Positions 10,409 through 23,210 are shown, counted from the stretch's first letter. The stretch: 64,000 nucleotides of DNA from Cyrtodaria siliqua (GCA_037043455.1 JAWPHD010010198.1:1-64000), one strand, 5' to 3'. The notes: generated by a model from the letters alone, not told the origin. Made by a program: numbers and translations.

Positions 10409-11710
10409 GTTAGTTTTTTTCTAATTTATGTAAAAATAAAACTGCAGACCATGTTTGTTCGGCATTCAAAACTCATTTTCAAATATGGTCTGCTTAAGTC
10501 CAAAACTTGCATACAGTCTAACCTGTTTTAAGACATCACTTAAATGAAATTGTTATCATGCGATCTCTTAATACAGTAACGTGGTTTTAATTTAAAAAAA
10601 CAACATAATGCACATGATAACTGCAACGTTGGTCTCTTAAAGTAAGTGGTCTCTTAATAGAGCAGTTCTGACTCTATATCATTATTTTGAAAAGTTGCAT
10701 TTACAGAAAATATTTTACAGATTTGACCATATATATATATATATATATATATACTAAACCAAATTGCTAAGTATCAACCTAAGAATATGTCAATAATATT
10801 CTCATTGTTTTGTGTATTTTATGCTTGATTAGAGATACGGTTAAACTGCAAACTAATGAGTGTAAATCGTCTACTCTGATTGCATGAACATATTTTAAAA
10901 CTTTTAAGTCAATGTGTTTTCTTAGAAATAAGTTATAACACTTATACAACTGGGTATATAGGATTTTATTAAGTACTTCGAATAAGTGAAGCTTTCGATG
11001 TCCCTAATTCTAAAATATGCCTGTTAAAATTATTTTGATATCATGTTTTACTAGCATTACCACTACAAATGTGTTTGCAAAAGAAATGTTCGAAATATTT
11101 AATGTTAACGCTGAATTACAGTTACTTGAATTTCAAACAATATTCAATTTAAAGGGAGGTAATTTAAGATTATCCATATTTAATTTTTTTATAGATGGAG
11201 AATGTGCGATAAAGGGGTCAACTTTTTATGTTCTTTTCTATTATTTCATACCAGTTTTAAGAACTGTATATCTTTAAGCGATCTTTGACTCATGTTATGT
11301 GTTTTATCAGCACATTTCATGTTTTCATATAAAGGGAGGGTAACTCTCAAAAGATGTACCAATTTAAACAAAAAATAAATGTTTTACAAACTATGGGTCA
11401 AAACAAAATACTTATCATATATCTTTTATAAAATATATTTAAAATAAGAAAGTTAGGATACAAAAGTTGATACTTAGCAATTTTGTTCGGTGTATATATT
11501 TAATAGCGGGCTATTTTATTTCATAGTTTTTAAATGGAAAGTTAGCATTTATTTTCGACTTGTCTGCATTTAAAAAAAATAATTTTGGAACTATTTAATG
11601 ATTCATCGATTGACAAAGACAACAATTTTTATACATATTGCAACTATTTAATAACCCTAATAATACATTAACATTCAGGCTAACAAAAATACTAATTTGA
11701 TCATTACCAG
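10409..11710. other. intron 7, copy 1
   Basis: AT-rich, with an (AT)n run at about 10727-10752. It contains an 86-codon open frame (11017-11277) conserved with copy 2 (56047-56307). That frame has no recognisable domain or splice context and is not called a gene. Confidence 0.5.
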
Positions 11711-11881
11711 ATGAGCCAGCAAATGAGATTGATAACAACGGTGGCCATTACGTTGGTGAATTTGAAGGACCACCTGCTTACGATGGCATCAACCGTGTTG
11801 GCGAAAGACAACCTGCTTACAATGGCATGAATCGCGTTGACGAATTTGAAGGACCACTTGCTTACGCTGGCATCCATCTAG
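11711..11881 (+). CDS. copy 1 exon 8, cytoplasmic repeats with PPxY motif
   Basis: A 171-nt phase 1-1 exon. After NEPANEIDNNGGHY come three imperfect units: VGEFEGPPAYDGINR, VGERQPAYNGMNR and VDEFEGPLAYAGIHL. The first unit contains PPAY, a PPxY motif of the kind bound by WW domains (established for NEDD4-type ligases and their adaptors). Copy 2 has a single unit, 84 nt shorter, with PPAD in place of PPAY. Confidence 0.8.
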
Positions 11882-12229
11882 GTAATATTTGACATCAAAG
11901 TTTCAATAAATAGTATAATATTATCGAGATCAACTTTTTCATTTCTTTGGCAAGTTCACTGAACTGAATTACTTTTCTGTTTCATGAGTTTGCCTTAAAG
12001 TCTAGTAGGCACTATACGTGTGTTAATCTTTCCAGAAAGCCTGAAATTGGCCGAAACAAGTATGGTTTCCTGTTATATTAATGTTAGGTTGACACAAATA
12101 CATGCATATGCTTCATAATAGGCCGATACATGGGTATTGGGTAAGCATTTCCCACTTGTCTAACTTTCAAAAGCAGGTATAAAAGTTGTACAGGAAATTT
12201 AGGATGGCATTAGGGTAAGAGTGAGGTTT

Positions 12230-13280
12230 GGTGCACCCTAGAACGTGGTTTGACAAGGACTATCACAGCCTGACTTCTATCGTGACGTGATTTAAAAACT
12301 GCATGTAATAATATTAAAGCGTTTTTTACTAACGGCAGTTTAGACAATTATACTATGTGGACTTGCTATGAAGTTTGTGAAGCACTCATCTTCCTATTAG
12401 ATACTATTTTCGTCAGGTATGGTACCACCGTTTATAGACAAATTGTTGGTATCCCTATGGGTACGAACTGTGCACCACTTGTCGCAGATCTGTTTTTATT
12501 TTGCTATGAAAGAGATTTCATGTTGAGTCTTTCACCAGATACCCAGGTAGATGTTAGTGAAGCTTTTATTGACACCTCTCGGTATCTGGATGACATACTG
12601 AACATTGACAAACCTTTCTTTCCAACTATGGTTGATAATATTTATCCTAAAGAACTTCAGCTTAATAAAGAAAATATATCTGATAATAACGCTTCTTTTC
12701 TTGATTTGGACTCTCGATTGAATATGGTAAAATAATTAGCAAAATCTATGACAAGAGAGATGATTTTAATTTTGACATTGTTAATTATCCCCAATTGGAT
12801 GGGGATGTTCCCCGAGCAACTTCTTATGGGGTGTATCTGTCTCAACTTATTCGTTTTTCTAGAGCTTGTACTCGAGTTGAGGACTTTAATATTCGTAATC
12901 TTTGTATTACTAAAAAGTTACTCAGTCAGGGTTACCGTTATCATAAACTTCGTAAAACCTTTGCAAAATTTTATTATCGTAACCCTGATCTTCTTTCTAA
13001 TTATAAGAGTAATTTAAGGACTCTTCTGCGACAAGGACTATCACAACCTGACTTCTATGGTGATGTGATTTATAAACTTCGTAAGATTCTTGGTCATGAT
13101 CACTTTCATACTATCTTTGTTAAACTTGTTAACAAGTTTATAAAAAGAGGTTATGACCATATCATTTTGCAACGTACTGCATGCTTGGTGGTGGACCCTT
13201 TTACAGTTCGCCACCCTGCTTTCCTCTTTAATTGTACGATGACCGGACAGGCTATGGACCCTATGATGACGCATACCTAA
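12230..13280 (+). pseudogene. reverse transcriptase fragment of a retroelement
   Basis: The first frame carries VGIPMGTNCAPLVADLFLF and SRYLDDILNIDKPFF, the RT palm motifs with a YLDD catalytic box. After a frameshift near 12735, the C-terminal part continues with SYGVYLSQLIRFSRACTR, GYRYHKLRKTFAKFY and LQRTACLVVDPFTVRHPAFL. The upstream part of the element is missing. It resembles the RT of Penelope-like elements, but no GIY-YIG domain is visible, so the family is left open. The region 12252-12293 is repeated at 13030, and copy 2 has only one such unit with the RT body missing. Confidence 0.75.
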
Positions 13281-14590
13281 AGCCCATTTACTTATATTGC
13301 CTATTGATGCTGCCTTGTTGGTTAGAGATTAGATCATGGCGGGGATTTCTTTATTTACACTGTCCTGTTTTAATGGGATGACAGTAGGGTAAGTGTGAGG
13401 TTTGGTACACCCTAGAACCGGTTTAAACCCCCAGTGGCCTACTTTGCCACTGACCGTTCCAAGGCGGTAGCCCTATTGTCAACCCTTTTGTGTTTGTGTT
13501 GTCTTTTGCATTTAATATTGCCTTTGCCTTCTTGTTTGTCTGTTTGCGTGTTTGTTTCTGTGTTTTGTGGTTGACTGTCCTACTTGAATGCTACTTTCCC
13601 TGTCCGATCTTTTTGTATTTTTTTCGTAGGATCCTTGGTCATGATCACTTTCATACTATCTTTTTTAAACTTGTTAAAAGGTTTATCAAAAGAGGTTATG
13701 ACCCTATCATTTTGCAACGCACTGCATGCTTGGTGGTGGACCCATTTACAGTTCGAAACTATGCTTTCCTCTTTAATTGTGCGATGCCTGGACAGGCTTG
13801 ACGTCTACCTAAAGCCCAAAAAGACGGTGACGTTTGATGTTTATCTGCAATCGTGTTTTCACTGGTGTATTTTCTTGTTGCTCTGGGTTCTGCAAAGTCA
13901 TTGAGTACATTTTTTTGTGGCTTTCTAGGCTATTGATTTTTTGTATTTATATATAATACATGAGCACCTTTGTGTTTTACTTATATTGCCTATTTATGCT
14001 GCCTTGTTGGTTAGAGAATAGTTCATGGCGGGGATTTCTTTATTTACACTGTCCCGTTTTATTGGGATGACATTAGGGTAAGTGTGATGTTTAGTTATAA
14101 CCTGGTTTAAACCCCCGGCGGCCTTTTTTGCCACTGACCGTTCCAAGGAGGTAGCCCAATTGTCAACCCTTTTTGTGATTGTGACGTCATATGCCTTTAT
14201 TCCTTATTAACAATGCCTTTCATGTTTGTGTTTTTGCGTGTTTTTGAGTTTACTGTGTTCTGTGAAAGCTGCATTTCCTGTTCGACTTTTATACTTATTT
14301 TTAAATCCCCATCGGTCATTTCTGCGACTGACCGTTCCAATGCGGTAGCTATATTGTCAACCCTTTTAAGCTTGTGATGTCATATCTTGCCCTTTATTCA
14401 TTTGTGTAATAATTGTTTGTTTGTTTGCATGTTTTGGTTTACTGTGGTCTTTGAATGCTACGTTTCCTGTTCGACATTTATATCTACTTTCAAAGTTTAT
14501 TTTCACAATAAATGTAGTTTTTCTTTTTGCAATAATTATACTTTATATTGCATATGTTATTCTATATTCTTTGCCTTTTGAGTTAATGAT
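13281..14590 (+). mobile_element. tandem 3'-end fragments of the RT element
   Basis: Three successive copies of the element's 3' region lie here. Each carries ttggttagag...catggcggggatttct, a tttacactgtcc(c)g box, ccactgaccgttccaaggcg and gtagccctattgtcaaccct. One is preceded by another RT C-terminal fragment (13620-13830). The head-to-tail arrangement suggests tandem insertion or unequal exchange. Confidence 0.75.
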
Positions 14591-14883
14591 AGTGTTTAAG
14601 GTGTCATAACATGGTTTCGGTCCACATTTATGTGTCAGCACTGGATACACGTATGTTGGGGTTTTCGTCTTTTGTAGTGTAATTGTTTTAATGTGGTTTT
14701 TTTTTTTTAAATAAAAAAAATGATTGTAATGAAAGTCTAAATAATTAAATTTAATTTGTCTGATTAGGCATCTTTATAATTTATATTTATATATATATGC
14801 TATACTTATATTGCCTATTAATTATGCCTTGTTTGTTTCTAACCTGGCGGGGATATCTTTGTTTAAACTGTCCCGTTATATTG

Positions 14884-16050
14884 CATCTTACTCACTTCAT
14901 AAGTTATACAATGTTTTTAACCAGATAACTATCCCTATTAATGAGAAGTGTAAATTATTTGACTCCCTTGTGGGATCAATTTTGAACTATGCATGTGAAA
15001 TTTGGGGGTTCCATGAAGCGCCTAAAATAGAAAATGTACACACCAAATTCTGTAGAAATATTTTATGTGTAAGAAAATCAACTAACTTAGAGGCCTTATA
15101 TGGAGAGTTGGGTCGTTATCCCTTAAATATATATAGAATATATATAGAAAACAAAAAATACTTAAATACTGGGCAAAAATTCTTACCAATCGCGATTCTC
15201 TAACTTTCAAGATTTACTGGATGTTAAAAGAGGATTGCGAATATAATGAGAATCGAATGAACTGGGCGGGATATATAAAACGCGAATTAGAAAACCTTGG
15301 GTTCGCGGATATTTGGCACAATCAACTGTTGATAGATATCCCATATGAGCAAATCAAACGTAGAATAGTAGATCAATATAAACAATATTGGTTTGGCAAG
15401 ATAAATAATTCAAACAGATTATTATCATATAGCAGATTTAAATACAACCTTGATTATGAAAATTATCTAAATATTATAGCGACACCTAAATATCGTATTG
15501 CCTTAACGAAATTTAGAATTTCTGCTCATACCTTAGCTATTGAGACGGGGAGATATACTAATGTTGAGCGTAGTGAGAGATTGTGTATATACTGTAATAT
15601 GAGAGCTATAGAGAGTGAGTATCATTTTTTGCTTGTTTGTCCGTTTTATGCGGAACTGAGAACAAAGTATTTGCCAAGATTTTTCTGTAGATGGCCAACA
15701 CTTAATAAATTTGATACTATCATGTCGAAGCAATCTAAACACTTACTCGAACAGTTAAGCAAATACCTATATTATGCCTCTGAAAAGCGCATTGTAATAA
15801 TTAACACATTGATTGTATAACAACTTGTACAATACCATTTTCCGGGTATGAGTATTTATGAACGAAAGATGTCAGAAAATATATAATAATTGCATTCCTC
15901 CTTGAAAATAATTGGAATGAACAGATAGTTATATTTATTTGCATTATGTCACCATGAATGGGAGAAAGATTGTATTATTCATTTTGTAGGCTATAAACTA
16001 TTGTAATGGTTTAATGCTGAATAAAATTATGTTATGTTATGTTATGTTAT
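14884..16050 (+). mobile_element. 5'-truncated LINE with 9-bp target duplication
   Basis: Flanked by GTTATATTG at 14875-14883 and 16051-16059; the copy 2 site has a related, uninterrupted sequence. It encodes the C-terminal part of a LINE ORF2 in two frames (breaks near 15200): NYACEIWGFHEAPKIENVH, ALYGELGRYPLNIYR, and a zinc-binding CIYC...YHFLLVC pattern (C-x2-C...H-x4-C) typical of LINE ORF2 ends. It finishes with a (TTATG)n tail. It is oriented with the host gene and has no 5' half. Confidence 0.85.
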
Positions 16051-16059
16051 GTTATATTG

Positions 16060-17440
16060 TGATAACAACAGGATAAGAGTGGGGTTTGGTACACCTTAAA
16101 CGCTGATTTAAACCCCAGCCGCATTTTGCGTCACTGACCGTTCCAAGACGGTAGTCCTATTGTCAACCAGTTTATGATTTGATGTCAGGTCTTTGCCTTT
16201 TATTCAGCTAGATTTGTTTGTTTCTATGCGTGTTTTTGTTTGACTGTGGTCCGTCCTTGAATGCTACATTTCCTGCGAGACTTTTATATATTATTCTATG
16301 TTACGTCTCTCGTTGATCTACATTAACAAGTTTAATCAAGATAGTATTCCTTATTTTAAAACTTGAACGGAATATGATCTACTCGGGCGTGTGTCTTCTT
16401 TATATCCAATTATAAAGGGCTAAATGGACAAATAAAAAATATAACTTGAGGTGGGAATTCATAATTCGTTATAAACTAAAATCCTCCTAGAATATATCAA
16501 ACCGTTCAGTTATTGGGTTATCTTTATAGGGACATACGGCAATCTTGAAGTAGCTATCAAGCATTAAAACTAACACTTCAGTTTGTTAATCCAATATCAT
16601 TTTAACTTAAAGAGGCTCTACCTATATCTTTTTATCCACCAATAAACTTTACTTAATCATAAAGAGGACTATGAAAAAGGTAAATGGCAATAATTTCACC
16701 CCATGTAATATGCGTTTTTCTGGGGAAAAACAGGATTGAAAAGATCGGATTTTTGAAAATGTATTCGTAATTGTTTTAGACAAGGTGATTGTCCGATCTT
16801 ATTCGTTTACAATCGGAACTGTTTCGTCGGATTGGCGAAGAGTTCCGATCGATTCGTTTACTATCGGAACTGCCCCGAATAGTTTGTTTTCGTTCAACTG
16901 AATCACATTGCGCATGTCCGAGAAAATCGTAAAAACACGTAGTTCTCCGGCAGGTATAAACGGCAGGGGAGCATTTTATTCAAGATATTGTTTTGATCAT
17001 AATTAATAACTTACAGAACAGGAATACGAACCATGTTTCTTCTTAGAATACTCATAAAATAGTAATATTGAGTATTTCATATTTTACATTAAAAATCGCG
17101 TAGATATAGGTAGTGCCTCTTTAAAATCAGCCTGCATATAGTAAATAAAAATTGAAGTTTTAAATATGATTGTGTTCACTATTCTAAATATAATATTGTT
17201 GGAATAAATAAACAATTTGTAACATGCAAAAACAACTTTATTTGAACCACTTAACTCATTGTTATTAATGCTTTGCAAATATACACGTTATGTGGTATGA
17301 GTTTCAAAACATTCAAAATTGCCGTATCACTAATAGATGTGGATTTCGGGCTCCTTTAAATATACTGTAGCTCTATATAAGGCTATTGGGCGTTTACCTA
17401 AAGCAAATGGGAGTTTTTTTCGCTACCAAATTCAAGCTTC
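16060..17440. other. intron 8, mixed repeat fragments
   Basis: Begins with another RT-element 3'-end fragment (cactgaccgttccaagacgg, to about 16290). The remainder has no recognised exon. Copy 2 jumps from the equivalent of 16230 to that of 17660, so most of 16260-17660 is private to copy 1. Confidence 0.5.
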
Positions 17441-17499
17441 TGAAACATGGCCGTAAGACCGTATATATATGGAGAGAAACACTGTCTTTTTTTGAAAAA

Positions 17500-17580
17500 T
17501 AGTTCGCTCAACACAGGATACGAACTCGAAACCTTCGGATTGGCAATCCGAATGCATAACCAGGCTAAAGAGACAGCTGG
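17500..17580 (-). mobile_element. tRNA-like fragment (SINE head)
   Basis: On the minus strand it reads TAGCCTGGTTATGC (A-box-like), ggattgccaatcc in the anticodon region, and GTTTCGAGTTCGTATCC (B-box-like). The spacing is tRNA-like but there is no intact cloverleaf, so it is probably a SINE head or tRNA pseudogene. Confidence 0.5.
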
Positions 17581-17689
17581 AATACTACTTTTTATTTTAA
17601 CTTTCTATTCGTTTAATAATGGATTGTGGATTATGTCTCAGTGTTATTTCAACAAAACATAAACAGTATATGTTCAGCGTATTCTATTC

Positions 17690-18075
17690 TAATGTTGGAA
17701 TTTGTAATCTATACTGAGTGAAAAAAGTTAAGCAAGTTTTTGTTGCATCCGGGAAATAATACATTTTTGGTTGTAAAATCAAGAAACTACTGCCATAGAC
17801 ACAATATTTTATTAAACACACATCAATAACAGTCGAACATCTTAATGACGTAACGAATAAATGAACGTAGGGGTTAAGCCAGTAACGTCCCAAAATGTCA
17901 GTATATCTTGTACTATTTCATCTAAAAAACTTGCTAAACTTTTCCCCCTCAGTATATGTATAGGATAGAGGCTATGAAGAGAAATGTTCACCATTAAGAA
18001 ACCGAAATGGAGGGAGCGTAGCGACCGACCGCGGTTTCTTAATGGTGATGCTTTATCTTCATAGCCTCTATCCGA
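17690..18075 (+). repeat. dispersed repeat ending in a long hairpin
   Basis: 17697-17960 matches 34510-34770 and 59206-59463 (tgcaccctggaaataatac, cacacatcaataacagtcga). It is followed at 17961-18075 by a hairpin whose arms are gataggggctatgaag-like and caccattaagaaaccg, complementary to cggtttcttaatggtg and cttcatagcctctatcc. The short loop region contains gagcgtagcgaccgaccg. The hairpin also exists in copy 2 (59466-59580). Confidence 0.7.
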
Positions 18076-19489
18076 CTTAGTGTTTACCATTGGTTGTATC
18101 TATAGTCTCTATATATGTCACGCTCTTTATCGCGAAGACTGCTTGTAGTTAAATCTTCATGAATAAATGGTGCAAGTATTTGAAAATCTGAGACAACTGA
18201 TTGGTTGAAAAAGTAGGTTAAACACTAATGATCAACTGACTGGATCAGCCCAATACCAAAGCGTAATGATTGTCAATGCGAACGTCGTGGGTTAAAAACT
18301 CGCGTAGGCTTTACTATTTTACAGTGAATGGTGTGTATAGGCAGGGAACCAACTTCTCGTATCGTGCAAAAAACCAAAACTTTTGGTTTACCCGGAAAGA
18401 TATTCTCGTGATTTTTTGCATATTAATAGCAGAAAGTGTGCTATATACGAAACCACTGTATGGATTAATGGTATTCTTAGCATTTCGTAACACCAATGAA
18501 TTTTCTACGCGAGCCCGTATGTGATAAGAAGATATTGATATTCAAAGAAAAAAGGTGTACACGTTTATATTTTAGCGATTTGATTTTGTTTTGTACATAA
18601 ATAAGACATAAGCACGCCTGATTATATTCTGTTTATGCAGAATGCTATTTCAACATTTTGTTTTTAAATTAAAAGCGGTTTAAGGATTGAAGATGGTGGG
18701 TAGATGGGTGGAGAGAGGGACGGGCATCTACCTTATGGCTAAAGCTTTCATGCAAGTTGTTAATAACTTCTGTAAATTGTTTTCGGTTAAAACCAACTTT
18801 ACTGTGAAGCGTTATATCATTAAGATGCCACTTTCTTACGAGCAAGGCCCATTTTCTCCTTTTCAGAATAGAGTTATGACCCCTGAGTTACTTAACAAAA
18901 ATGCGCATTTTGGGTTATTTTTGTCACAGTCAGATGATTGTATTTATTAGAAAAAATCACGTTTTTTATTGACTAGTTTCGTTGGAAGGCGATTGAGCGA
19001 CGTCAATGTTTGGGTGTGACGTCTGACAGAGTTTCGCCAAAACATATGTAATACTATCTAAATGATTTATTTGAAATTTGCACTTTTGTTACAAATGATC
19101 ATTAACTGTCCAACCAACATTGGTCAGTGTTTCTGTGACCTTGAGTTTCAATTATAGGTTCTCAGTGATTGAACAGGCAATTTTTGGTTAAGAAGGTTGT
19201 CAACGTTTCTCAAACACATCATAAACTTGAACAATTTCCTAGGGATTGTGTCGCCTTGATCCATGAGACCCAATATATTAAATAGTGTAATAGAGTCATG
19301 TTTACAGTTTAAAACCATAATTATCACTAAATGTTATCCATATCCTATTTCGAGTCAGATACAAATTATGGTATAAAAGTCGAGAAGGAAATATAACATT
19401 CACAGAACACAGTCAGTCAACCAAACACACGTATTTAAAACAAAACCAATCACAAGGATAGAAAAGAGAAAAGTGTGCGAAATGGTAAA

Positions 19490-20400
19490 CTCAGACGGTT
19501 GGAAATATGGGGACCTCCTTGGAATGGTCAGTGAGTACCTCCTTGGAAAGGTCAGTGACATAAAGGCCGCTGGGGTTAAACCAGGTTCTAGAGTGCACCA
19601 AACCCCACTCTTACCCTAGTTTCATTCCTATAAAATGCGACCAGCCAGGCTATATCCCCCTACAAACAAGGCAGTACTAATATCAATTAGTAGGAAATAT
19701 AAGTATAACACAAAATGATCATGTATATATGAATATAAAATGCCTAGAAAGCCACAAAGCAAATACTTGTCAGAAGCCAGGACAACAAAACAATGATGAC
19801 GATAAGACAATATTAAAGTAAAAAATTAGGCGTTACCATCCCTTGCCCTATATAGGTAGAAGCACATGCATTCCTTACGATATATAGTATAGACGGATAG
19901 AATTGAATTGAATTGGGGTTATAAGGCGCACCGACACATGAAACGTTATATAGCGCCTAACAGGAATGAACATTCCAGGCTCATCCTCCATGTACATTGA
20001 GATAAAATATGGAGAATGGGCCTAGAACTTTCTCACCTGCAGAAATGCAGAGTTGCTGCAAATTCTATTGTAGACACATTTATTGTTTTTCTGCCATAGA
20101 AGGATAGAGATAGAGAGAAGAAGGCCCTTTGCTATATACATATTCTATAACTATATTTTTTCTAACCTTCTATACTATATATCATAATAAAGCATTGTGG
20201 CGAACTGTAAATGGGTCAACATCTAAACATGCAGTGCGTTGCAGAATGATAGGGTCATAACCTATTTTGTTATGTTTGTTAACAAGTTTAACACATATTG
20301 TATGAACGTGATAATCACCAATGATCTCAAAAAGTCTATACATATAGTCACCATAGAATTCATGTTGTGACAGACCTTGTAGCAGAATAGTTATGACAAT
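19490..20400 (-). mobile_element. RT-element 3' part, minus strand
   Basis: Reverse complement of the family seen at 13020-14100: the noncoding block (accgctggggttaaaccagg, gtgcaccaaaccccactctta) at 19540-19630, and the RT C-terminal end (aacatgcagtgcgttgcaga) at 20200-20420. It contains stops and is nested in the 5.2-kb element. Confidence 0.7.
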
Positions 20401-20603
20401 ACTTTTAAAAGTAAATCAGGGTTATGATAATAAACCTTTGCAAAGTTTGTCCGGAATTAAAACTTGATTGAAGGACTATTAAAGCTGGAGTAGATTTAAA
20501 GCAAAACAAACTTCAAACTATGTAATGGATTCCTAATTTACAAACACAGCCTAATAAAGCACACTTTCTTTCTATTTCTAGTGTCTGCACCACTACAAAC
20601 ATC

Positions 20604-21138
20604 TCCATAGAGTTTAATAACCAGTGTTTTTGAGATACGGGAAATATCTCCCGTGGTAGAGAAATGGCCCCGATATAAGAATGAGTGCGGAGCACGAGTT
20701 CTTATATCGGGGCCATTTCTCTAGCGAGGGAGATATTTTCAGTATCTCAAAAACACTGGTTATTGAACTATATAATACATAATTTAAAATGATATTTTAT
20801 TAATATTTCTAATGATTCACGCCTTTTTACACCAGTTTGCACGAGAACGCCAAGACGACGTTACATCATTCAAGACGACGTTACGTCATACAAACAAAAC
20901 ATGTGGAACCGGAACTCTTCGTTAATTTCCGTAATCGTTATTTCCTAGTGACGGAATCTGACGAAGACGTCCGTAAAACAATCGGAACGTCATTTGGCAT
21001 TTCCGCCACTGACGGAAAAGGCCGAGCAATGTTCCGTACTGGGAAATATGGAAATATATTTCCCAGTAGAGCAAACGAGTAGATATAGCTTTTCTATTCC
21101 CAGTATTTCCTATATAAATCAGAGACAATTATGTAATA
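20604..21138. mobile_element. foldback element, orientation A
   Basis: About 535 bp. One end holds a hairpin (taataaccagtgtttttgag paired with ctcaaaaacactggttatt; ctcccg pairs internally; gccccgatataagaa pairs with ttcttatatcggggc). The rest carries ccaagacgacgttacatcat and similar blocks. An inverted copy lies at 24874-25364. Open frames across it are not supported as genes. Confidence 0.75.
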
Positions 21139-21654
21139 TAAAGGTTAACCATCCTGTCTTACTTCCGTTGTTGATCACGTAACACAATATTGTGCTAAAG
21201 CTTATGCTCTTTGATTAATATATTTTGGTCGTTATTACTTTCTTGAAAAAGAATGCAGTAAGCGTCACACAAACCTTTTCAAAGACAAACTTATTGCTCT
21301 TATTCAATATTTATTTTAGTGATTAAAAACACTAATGTTTGCTCAGCATTATACTGCGGTAGATTAAAATGTATTCATTGGCATATCACTCCGCCGATAA
21401 AACAATCAAAATGGACTCCACCATTGCGTTTCCCATAGGGTTATATTATAGCGTTTGTTCTTACCATCACTTTCTAAAACTTGATAGCTCTAAACAGCCT
21501 ACCTAAAATTAAAATACTAACCTAAATTCATCAAAAATGTCCAAAGTAAGCGGAGTTCCATTCGATTGTTTACCCACTAAGCACCACCCCATAGCATTAG
21601 TGGTGTCAGGTCGCGGAGTTGATTTCCGATAACCATTTTGATATTTTAGCTATG

Positions 21655-21930
21655 GTCATGTGACAAATTATGATGTTATCGCAGAAGTTGACCCTGATAA
21701 AGATTGGGTAATGATCACTGTTAAAAGGCTTATCAAAGGAGGTTGCCACCTTATTATTTTGCAACGCACTGCATGTTTAGTGGTTGACTCATTTACAGTT
21801 CACCGCTTTGCTTTCCACTTGATTGTACGATCGCCGGAAATATTGTGGACCTATGATGACGTCTATCTAAATCCTGAAAGGAAGGTAACGTTTGATGTTT
21901 GTCTTCAATATTTAAAATTGAAATGATCTC
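21655..21930 (+). pseudogene. RT-element C-terminal fragment
   Basis: Encodes LQRTACLVVDSFTVHRFAF, the same C-terminal block as at 13160-13260, with divergence. It is followed at 21925-22095 by sequence also found at 46930-47105. Confidence 0.65.
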
Positions 21931-22259
21931 TCTTGTTATATAGTTTGCTTATTATTTCTCCTTTTCAATCGCGAGATGTATATCGAGTAAAGAAGATATA
22001 GCAACTATGAGAAATATTAGCTTTTTTGAGGTGAAGTTCTTTAGGAAGAAAGTATATATAGTAACCATAGTAGAAAAGAAAGGGTTGTAATTGTCCAATA
22101 TATCATCCATATACAAAGAGGTATAATAAAAGGCTTCGATTACATCTGCCTAAGCGTATCTGGTAAAAGATTAAATATGAATCCTCTAGCATAACAAAAC
22201 AAAAACAAATCTGCAACAAGAGGTGCACATTTCGTTCTCATTTGGGATTCGAACAATTT

Positions 22260-23210
22260 GTCTATAGACAGTAGTGTCATACCTAACTAGTTCCATATGT
22301 GTAAAAATATTATCTTATATGAAAATAAATGCTTCGAAAACAACTACGTGGCAAGTCCACATGGTGTAATTGTCCAACAACCTTCAACTAACTATTAGTG
22401 AGAATCAGAACTCGTTTACTGAAGTACTGTACTGTGTACTCAGCTGAAATTTAAATATTTGCAAATATCAAGGGCGATAACTTTGTAAACCACTCCTCAA
22501 TTGTTCTCATTGTCAAACAAAACCGAGAACTTAATAATATTATTCAAAAAAATGATAGAAAATCAAATGCTATTTATTACAATCATCGTGAAAACAGTCA
22601 CGCTCCATAGTCAGAGGACGATATCCTCTTTTTTTAATTAGAATATTACACAGTAATTGATGATATTTCAAAGGCAAGTAGGAAACAATCGGACGATCGC
22701 GTTTTTCGACAATTTAGAGCAATAACTTGATACTTGTCTAACCTGTCTGAAATCCGTTTGATATAAAGTTACACGCCAAACTGTGTGAAAATCGAAATCA
22801 TTTTACTTAATGTATTGTGTACGAAAGCTGAAATTTGCATTTTCGCAATAATCAAAGGCAATAATTCAGTAAGGCCGGTGTCAATTTTGCTCATTTTAAT
22901 CTTGTCAAAGTTCATATTCATATAAAGTCTCATACTAAATAATGTGAAGATCGGAATCCGTTTACTAAAGTAATGTGTGTACTCAAGCTAAAATGTGCCT
23001 ATTCTTTCAATAACCAAGGGTAATAACTCTTTAAAGCAAGTGTCAGTTTTTCTCAGTATTGAACTTGTCAAAGGCCTTGTAGGTATAAGGCCTAACACCA
23101 TACAACATTTAGTGGAAATCGGAAACTGTTTACTGCAGTTATTGTGAACACAAGAAATTCGCATTATCCCTGGCACAGGAAAGAACAAAATTGATAAAAG
23201 GTCCATAACT
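22260..23210. repeat. degenerate tandem array, about 160-bp unit
   Basis: Successive diverged units share gctgaaattt(g)catttt, atcaagggc(g)ataact, tctcat(t)...cttgtcaaa and gaaaatcggaatccgtttac, with starts near 22444, 22680, 22830, 22988 and 23153. It is inside the 5.2-kb element. Confidence 0.65.

Noticed and set aside
11017..11277. An 86-codon open frame conserved between the copies as an extra exon
   Set aside because: It has no matching splice sites in phase and no domain. Conservation is no higher than that of the surrounding intron.
17500..17580. Functional tRNA gene
   Set aside because: A- and B-box-like motifs are present, but no complete cloverleaf or terminator is seen and similar heads occur in SINEs nearby.
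20837..21082. An open frame of about 80 codons conserved at 24997-25185 in inverted orientation
   Set aside because: It lies in a repeated foldback element. Conservation is that of the repeat, and no domain is recognised.
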